Source of the DNA: CAVROP01 sp050012175
GTDB taxonomy: Bacteria > Acidobacteriota > Terriglobia > UBA7540
Direction of reading: 5' to 3'
Length of the DNA stretch: 64,000 nt
Assembly (NCBI GenBank): GCA_050012175.1
Contig: JBEKHR010000014.1
Coordinates: forward strand, 1 to 64,000
The notes beneath the pieces were generated by a model. That model did not search any database. It was not told the DNA's origin and saw only the letters and a list, made by a program, of their open reading frames with translations. The position numbers and the translations under genes were made by a program. How positions within the stretch are numbered: position 1 is the stretch's first letter; every line of letters begins with the position of its first letter. Below are positions 59,299 through 64,000 of the stretch, piece by piece.

Positions 59299-59802
59299 GG
59301 GTACCGCGGTTTCCCCTTGACCAGGAAAATGAATAAACCAACCGCGTCAAGCAAGCTCACTTACGCCGTCTCGCGAATGCTGGGGCTGTACGTCGTTGCC
59401 TTGGGTGTCTCCCTTACCATCGGAGAATTCTTCCCACATGAATCATGGGTACAAATGAACCGGAAGGATGGCCTTGGTCCGGTCGGTTATGACCCGCTCG
59501 ATCAGGGCGAGATCCAGATTCCCCGTCCTCGGGTCGATGTCCACAAACACCGGCTTGGCGCCCGTGTAACAAATGGCTTCGGCGGTGGCGATGAACGTGT
59601 TCGAAGTGGTGATCACCTCTTGCCTATCACTCGTAACCCGCACAGTACTCATTACTCGTCACTCCTCACTGCTCTCTTACATATCTTCTCCGTAGCGCTT
59701 TGCTGAAGCGAGGTACGGAAGGTGTCACCAGTCTTACCCTAGCCAGCGTGGCCACTTTCCCGATTTAGCGGAAATGTACCCTCAAAGTGGAGTGCACGAC
59801 GG
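59299..59802. other. Spacer with gene debris and simple repeats
   Basis: After the methyltransferase, a 40-codon frame from 59329 (LTYAVSRMLGLYVVALGVSLTIGEFF) looks like one membrane helix and then stops making sense, probably the front of a lost membrane protein. The aminotransferase relic follows, then CACTCGT/CATTACTCGTCAC simple repeats at 59630-59690. Confidence 0.4.
59446..59625 (-). pseudogene. DegT/DnrJ/EryC1-type sugar aminotransferase, internal fragment
   Basis: On the minus strand EVITTSNTFIATAEAICYTGAKPVFVDIDPRTGNLDLALIERVITDRTKAILPVHLY is the strongly conserved middle of PLP-dependent sugar aminotransferases. It precedes the active-site Lys, which is missing, as are both ends. 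Related amino-sugar genes upstream suggest that the glycan cluster once included it, on the opposite strand. Confidence 0.8.
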
Positions 59803-61374
59803 CTACTGGGGGTTCGAGGGGCCCTTTGGTTCCACTCGGGGGACGTAGATATGACAACCGGGACCCTTCAGTGCCTCGACGTAGTAGTGGTCTATAGCGT
59901 CGAGCACATCATCCGGGTACGAATCTCCCATTTCGGAAGGGATGTACGGCCTCTGAGTCACTGGCAAGTAAGTTTGGATAGCCCCGTACTTTTTCTCAGC
60001 AATCTGTTTCACGAGCGCGCTGCTGTTCTCTATCCCGAGTTTCACGAGCTTGCGGAAGGTAAACGGGTCGATAATGTGCACCTTACCAGCAGCATAACAC
60101 ATAATTAAGCTCTCACATATAGCGGGTCCTGGTTGTGCGACCAGGAATGATACCTCAGCGTCAAACAGCCGCTGCCGCACCGGCAAATCGGAAAGCAGTT
60201 TAGGCATCTTGAGGCCCTGCGGGACATACGCCATGACCACAGTCGAATAAAGCAAGACAGGCACCAGGAATCTCCACCGACCGCCTTTCCCCAAACTGGG
60301 GATTGGAGCTTTCCACAATGAATCCAGGCAAGCACCCATGATTATCGACATGGCAAAGAGGTTGTCGAAAAACGTATTGGTGTTAACCCCCGCGCCTCCT
60401 GCCCAGAGCAGGCCAACCAGTAGCGAGGAGAAATAATAGAAGGAAATTACACGCGCCTGCCGGTTTTGAAGCTGCGAGATTGACCAAAAGGCAGAAATTG
60501 CCAGGGGCAGCTCTTGTGGAATATAAAAGAAAAAAAACGTGTTGCGCATTCTTTCGAAGGTAAAAGGTTGTCCAAGCAACGCATTGGAAACGAAAAATGG
60601 ACCGCCCACCAGCGTGGTGACTGCGATTGACAAGGCCAAGAAGAAGACTCCAAAGACCATGAATCGAACTGCTTTGCCTAGGGAGGTTGTGAAAAGGTCG
60701 GAGAGGACTGAGATAGGAGCTCCGAGGAGACTGTGCTTAATGTTGCCTCCCAGAATAAAAATGGATGTGAGCCCCGCGATCCGCAGCGTGCTCGGAACAG
60801 CCTGCAAATAGACCCACAAGCCGAAAAGAAAAAACGGATGGGCGAGCATCTGCGGATCGTCCATCCCCACGTAGTCTGGCATGCGTGAGCAACAGAGGCC
60901 GAGACAAAACGTGCTTGCAAAAACCGCAGGTCCCCAGCCGCCGGTCAGCTTCTTAGCAATGAGTCCTACCAGAACGCATGAGACGACAAACGCGATGAGA
61001 GAAATCAAACGCCCGGTCAATTGGTAATCCCCGATAAAATGCGACACATATCCAACTATGTAAAACGAGAGGAGTGGATAACCGACCTGGATCCAGCTAT
61101 GCTTTGCAGGGTACAAGGGGTGATGCTGCATCACCGCCTGCGCATTGTAAGCGTTCCACCCTTCGTTGACGTTGATTTCGAGCCGATAGAAGGCTCGGAC
61201 TATCGGATAGTGGAAGGTTACGAGAGAAAAAGTAAAAAGAATTGCTAATGTAATCCACACCAACGCTTCGGCTATCGAGAAAGTTCCTTTCGAGGACAGG
61301 GCCTGCGTCCCGCCAGGCGGGCTAGCCGTTTTGGGAATTGTCCTTGAGTCTGTGTACTTGCGGCTACGTCCCAT
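59803..61374 (-). CDS. Polytopic membrane protein, GT-C-type glycosyltransferase-like
   Basis: The 523-residue protein has about eleven hydrophobic segments, the first at 33-55 (ALVWITLAILFTFSLVTFHYP). The first outside loop has EINVNEGWNAYNAQAVMQHHPLY. An acidic residue in that loop with Y/W neighbours is usual in GT-C enzymes (ArnT, PMT and DUF2029 types) that take sugars from polyprenyl phosphate. A C-terminal soluble domain of about 120 residues (VSFLVAQPGPAICESLIMCYAAGK, HIIDPFTFRKLV, IQTYLPVTQRPYIPSEM) resembles the periplasmic part of such proteins. The exact family is not settled. It is a single gene, divergent from the window's last region. Confidence 0.68.
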   Translation of the reverse strand: MGRSRKYTDSRTIPKTASPPGGTQALSSKGTFSIAEALVWITLAILFTFSLVTFHYPIVRAFYRLEINVNEGWNAYNAQAVMQHHPLYPAKHSWIQVGYPLLSFYIVGYVSHFIGDYQLTGRLISLIAFVVSCVLVGLIAKKLTGGWGPAVFASTFCLGLCCSRMPDYVGMDDPQMLAHPFFLFGLWVYLQAVPSTLRIAGLTSIFILGGNIKHSLLGAPISVLSDLFTTSLGKAVRFMVFGVFFLALSIAVTTLVGGPFFVSNALLGQPFTFERMRNTFFFFYIPQELPLAISAFWSISQLQNRQARVISFYYFSSLLVGLLWAGGAGVNTNTFFDNLFAMSIIMGACLDSLWKAPIPSLGKGGRWRFLVPVLLYSTVVMAYVPQGLKMPKLLSDLPVRQRLFDAEVSFLVAQPGPAICESLIMCYAAGKVHIIDPFTFRKLVKLGIENSSALVKQIAEKKYGAIQTYLPVTQRPYIPSEMGDSYPDDVLDAIDHYYVEALKGPGCHIYVPRVEPKGPSNPQ

Positions 61375-61858
61375 GTGCCTTAACCCCGAGCTTCTGATGC
61401 CGACTATCTCTCCGTGAAATGATCCAGGAGCCGCCCTCTCGCTTGAGGCTGAGATGGCAATGGCAGGTCAGAAGTTTCCATTGTGACCCCTCAAAGCTTT
61501 GTGCATTAAACCGAGATTTTCATTTCGATTCTCCGCCTCTGGCGATTATACACTCCACACTTGGGATCACAGCGGTTTCCCCTGCGATTCAGAAGCTGTA
61601 CTACAATTGCCAAAAACCTGCGCGGCGGGCGACGATTTTTCGGGGAGGCCACGGCTCGGCGCCGAGGGGCCTGCGGGGTCGTAGCCCTGTCAGGAGGGGG
61701 ACGGCACGGCGGCGGTAGTTGGCCTGCTCTTGCCCTGCGGCGCGGCTCTGGACGGCAAGGCAGCCCCTTGATGCACCGGCGCGGCGCTCTGCCGGCGATC
61801 ATGCAACTCTGGAAGCGCTACACCGGCGCAACGCCGCACCCAGGCGCTACCCTCCGCT

Positions 61859-61927
61859 GTGTGGACGTGTGTGGACATCCTTCTGCATAGACATGTATAG
61901 ACTCTGCCGTGTGGACGTGTGTGGACA
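61859..61927. repeat. 19-bp direct repeat, 50-base period
   Basis: GTGTGGACGTGTGTGGACA is repeated exactly at 61859-61877 and 61909-61927, itself built from GTGTGGAC units, with ATAGACATGTATAGAC between. It could be a regulator binding array or slippage product. Confidence 0.6.
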
Positions 61928-62027
61928 CTGAAGCTCGGCTCTGACCCGGAGGCAGTCGCTTCCACATCCACATATAAACATGAAACCCGGCAGGCGGCGG
62001 GCTAACCTATCCCGGGCTTTGCGCTAG

Positions 62028-62060
62028 CTAGGACCTTGCGATGAGCCTTGGCTCAGGCGC
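62028..62060. repeat. 33-bp dispersed repeat, copy 2
   Basis: This copy matches 55631-55663 at 31 of 33 bases, both starting with CTAG. Here no gene touches it. Confidence 0.7.
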
Positions 62061-62417
62061 ACGCCGCACCGTAGCTGACATCGCAGAATGCTTTGTTGAC
62101 GCCGCGGACCCAGAGAATAGGTCTGCGCAACGAGCTTCAGACTTGCGTTTGCTCTTCGGGGGGAAGCTCCCCGATGGAAATGGGAGCCCTATATTCCCAA
62201 TCTGCCGTCAAGCCTGCCTTGTACCGGAACAATCTACAAAGGGCGCAGACCTGCGCCAGGATGAAGGGACTTTCCTGGTTTTGCCATTTGTGCTGGCAGG
62301 ATCCAGCCAGCGGTTTCACCGCAGGTGTGTCCACAGCCTTGCTCATAGCCTAATAGGGTAGTACGGCCGCCCTTCCAACACAAGAGTCGTGGGTGCGGGC
62401 TGTCCCAGCGGCATCCA

Positions 62418-63578
62418 TCACTTGACTTTAAGCAGCACTACGCCGTGCGTCGGCACCTGGGCTGTGAAGCTCGAATTGAACACGCCTAGGTCTCTTTTCT
62501 CCCAGAGGTCGCGGACCGAACCCGTGTCCCCTGCACCGACATCCCGGAAATATGCCGTCACCGGCATTACGGATTCGCCGCGGTTAAAAAGGCCCACAGC
62601 CCTCGAGCCGTCGGCCAGTAGCTTTACCCAAACCTCGAGTTGGCCTTCCTGTGCCACGCGATGGCCCTGCATGCCGAGAGCATCCTGGTCCACCGCGATC
62701 ACTTCCGGGTTCGTCAAGATGGCCAGAGTGTCGGGCGTCATCTTGGAAAGGTCGTTGCCCGCCAGCAGCGGCGCCGCGAGGAGGCACCAGAGGCTCATAT
62801 GAGTGCGATACTCATCCTTGTTCATTTTGCCGTTTCCGACTTCCAGCATGTCGGGATCGTTCCAGTGCCCGGGTGCGGCAAAGCGCTCCAGCCCGTTCTG
62901 GCCGAAGCCAATGTACGCCATGCGGTCGTAGTCATCGGAAATATCGCCGGTGGTCCGCCACAGGTTGCCTCCCACCGAAGGTCCCCAACGCCACACCCTG
63001 TCCATACCGTATTGACAGAGACTGAAAACAATGGCTCGGCCGGTCTTTTCCAGCGCCTCGTGCATCTTCTTGTAGGCCGCCATCTGCGCAGCAAAGTCGC
63101 CCTGGAAACTGCAATAATCGTATTTCAAATAATCGATACCCCAATGGGCGTAAGCCTGCGCATCCAATTCTTCGTGCCCAAGACTGCCTTCGTGATCCGC
63201 GCAGGTTTTCGGACCGGGCGACGAGTAGATTCCCAGCTTCAAGCCCTTGGCGTGAACATAATCGGACAGCCCCTTCATGTCCGGGAAATTCTCGTTAGGA
63301 TGAAGGACACCCTTCTCGTCGCGCGTGCCTTGCCAGCAGTCATCAATATTCACGTAAATGTAGCCGGCGCTCTTCATCCCGGTCGAGACTATCGCGTCTG
63401 CCGCCGACCGCACGTCAGCTTCCGTCACCTTGCAGGCAAAATGGTTCCAGCTATTCCATCCCATGGGCGGCGTCCGAGCCGGCCCATTTCCCTGGGCAAA
63501 TACAGGCGCGCCAAGCAAACCAAGCCCGACCAGAACAATGCATCCTCGAACCATAATTGAAACAAATCTGCCCACCAT
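62418..63578 (-). CDS. GH27 alpha-galactosidase, exported
   Basis: The 386-residue enzyme removes alpha-1,6-galactose from galactomannan or raffinose-type sugars. A signal peptide (residues 10-28, RGCIVLVGLGLLGAPVFAQ) leads to the GH27 fold. PPMGWNSWNHFACKVTEADV opens the barrel, YVNIDDCWQG and GIYSSPGPKTCADHEGS are further landmarks, the nucleophile is Asp154 in LKYDYCS, the acid/base is Asp212 in WRTTGDISDD, and GHWNDPDMLEVGN follows. The C-terminal antiparallel domain ends VPTHGVVLLKVK. AGGAGGAG precedes the ATG. The gene is not next to the other glycosidases but fits the same plant-polymer diet. Confidence 0.95.
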   Translation of the reverse strand: MVGRFVSIMVRGCIVLVGLGLLGAPVFAQGNGPARTPPMGWNSWNHFACKVTEADVRSAADAIVSTGMKSAGYIYVNIDDCWQGTRDEKGVLHPNENFPDMKGLSDYVHAKGLKLGIYSSPGPKTCADHEGSLGHEELDAQAYAHWGIDYLKYDYCSFQGDFAAQMAAYKKMHEALEKTGRAIVFSLCQYGMDRVWRWGPSVGGNLWRTTGDISDDYDRMAYIGFGQNGLERFAAPGHWNDPDMLEVGNGKMNKDEYRTHMSLWCLLAAPLLAGNDLSKMTPDTLAILTNPEVIAVDQDALGMQGHRVAQEGQLEVWVKLLADGSRAVGLFNRGESVMPVTAYFRDVGAGDTGSVRDLWEKRDLGVFNSSFTAQVPTHGVVLLKVK

Positions 63579-64000
63579 GATTTGCTCTCCTCCTAATAAA
63601 ATGCCTCATCCAGAACCGAATGAAAACTCTGAGGCCAGGACAACGGGGGCAATTCTACTACCAAGCTCCGAAGCGAGTCCAGGCTGGAATGCGACCTTTG
63701 GGGTGAGAAACCCAGTCACCTGCTTCCTGGGAACCGTGATTCGGAACTGCGCCTCGTCGAGAGGCTGCCAGAAATGAGGGAGGTCCTGAAAAAGGAGCAG
63801 AAAGCTGCTGCGGAATTGCGCCGTCAATGCCGGCCGCACCCAGGCAACAACGTTAGTAACTGAATTGGCTGAAGGTGCGTTGCGAGTTGGTAGCCGCCTC
63901 GGGAGAGCGGGGCACCACCTGATCCCCAGCATCCGGCTCGGCCCCCGTCCACGCAACCAAGAAGCTACAGTTGCATTTTCTGTAGCTTGGTATAGTCTCT
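63579..64000. other. Window end without a recognisable gene
   Basis: The 420 bases upstream of the GH27 gene hold a minus-strand frame of about 116 codons that shows no family pattern. A hairpin is at 63962-63988. The GH27 promoter should lie here but no clear -35/-10 pair stands out. Confidence 0.4.
63962..63988. repeat. Hairpin with 9-bp arms
   Basis: AAGCTACAG (63962-63970) pairs exactly with CTGTAGCTT (63980-63988) over a nine-base AT-rich loop. No T-run follows on either strand, so it is more likely a protein-binding or dispersed site than a terminator. Confidence 0.45.

Larger units (their letters stand above)
61375..62417. other. Long gene-free region with short repeats
   Basis: About 1040 bases contain no frame with a recognisable protein pattern. 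Frames around 61560-61900 are GC-rich on both strands and mutually shadowing. Two 19-base copies of GTGTGGACGTGTGTGGACA lie at 61859 and 61909, 50 bases apart, and copy 2 of the 33-bp repeat is at 62028. The minus strand at 62137-62346 translates as LFRYKAGLTADWEYRAPIS..., which looks protein-like but is unidentified. Confidence 0.4.

Noticed and set aside
62041..62361. 106-codon plus-strand frame after the 33-bp repeat
   Set aside because: No signature, and the start of the frame is repeat DNA that also occurs at 55644, where it is not coding either.
63606..63956. 116-codon minus-strand frame upstream of GH27
   Set aside because: No recognisable family, atypical composition and no ribosome binding site; left as unassigned sequence.

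Overview
The window looks like a chromosomal segment of a soil Acidobacteriota (Bryobacterales/Terriglobia-like). This is inferred from gene content: a very large TonB-dependent receptor with an N-terminal carboxypeptidase-regulatory domain, many exported TPR proteins, CRTAC1-type FG-GAP/ASPIC-UnbV proteins, several secreted glycoside hydrolases, PD40 and NHL-repeat proteins, a PEGA/PDZ serine/threonine kinase, and GC-rich sequence with many short palindromes and simple-sequence mosaics between genes. No rRNA, CRISPR array or complete tRNA was seen.

Bases 1-40700 form a carbohydrate-related accessory region. It opens with the end of a LacI-type repressor. A cassette TPR (924 aa) - TPR (381 aa) - CRTAC1 (660 aa) follows at 842-6913. 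A diverged second copy lies at 23541-29565. A third, eroded copy lies at 35694-38611, where the CRTAC1 gene is reduced to a 22-codon scar. Between the cassettes are two GH51 arabinofuranosidases, a GH39 enzyme, a GH79 enzyme, a further CRTAC1 gene, a heme-motif/PD40/TPR fusion, and broken genes (GH127, NHL protein, radical-SAM enzyme, galM). One TonB-dependent receptor has two LacI-like operator palindromes upstream inside a duplicated control region. A GH27 alpha-galactosidase sits at the far end of the window. The set resembles a plant-polysaccharide (arabinose/xylose/uronate) utilisation locus in which no SusD gene is visible. I propose, as inference only, that the TPR-TPR-CRTAC1 cassette is its extracytoplasmic partner module.

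Bases about 41000-45180 look like a decayed integrated element. They hold a transposase tail, fragments of a DNA methyltransferase and a primase-like protein, a recombination-directionality-factor-like gene, palindromes, and the 3' end of a tRNA of the kind used as an attachment site.

Bases 45200-54300 are mostly housekeeping on the minus strand: a GNAT acetyltransferase framed by an inverted repeat, elongation factor P, UspA, a nicotinamidase and nicotinate phosphoribosyltransferase pair, and a sensor-type Ser/Thr kinase. An HD-GYP-like protein is on the plus strand. A 164-bp duplicate of the uspA 3' end lies next to an IS1380-type transposase fragment.

Bases 54500-61400 carry an exported 2-hydroxyacid dehydrogenase, a small glycan-type cluster (HpcH/HpaI aldolase, SDR epimerase lacking the usual Tyr, GT2, SAM methyltransferase), an aminotransferase fragment and a GT-C-like membrane protein.
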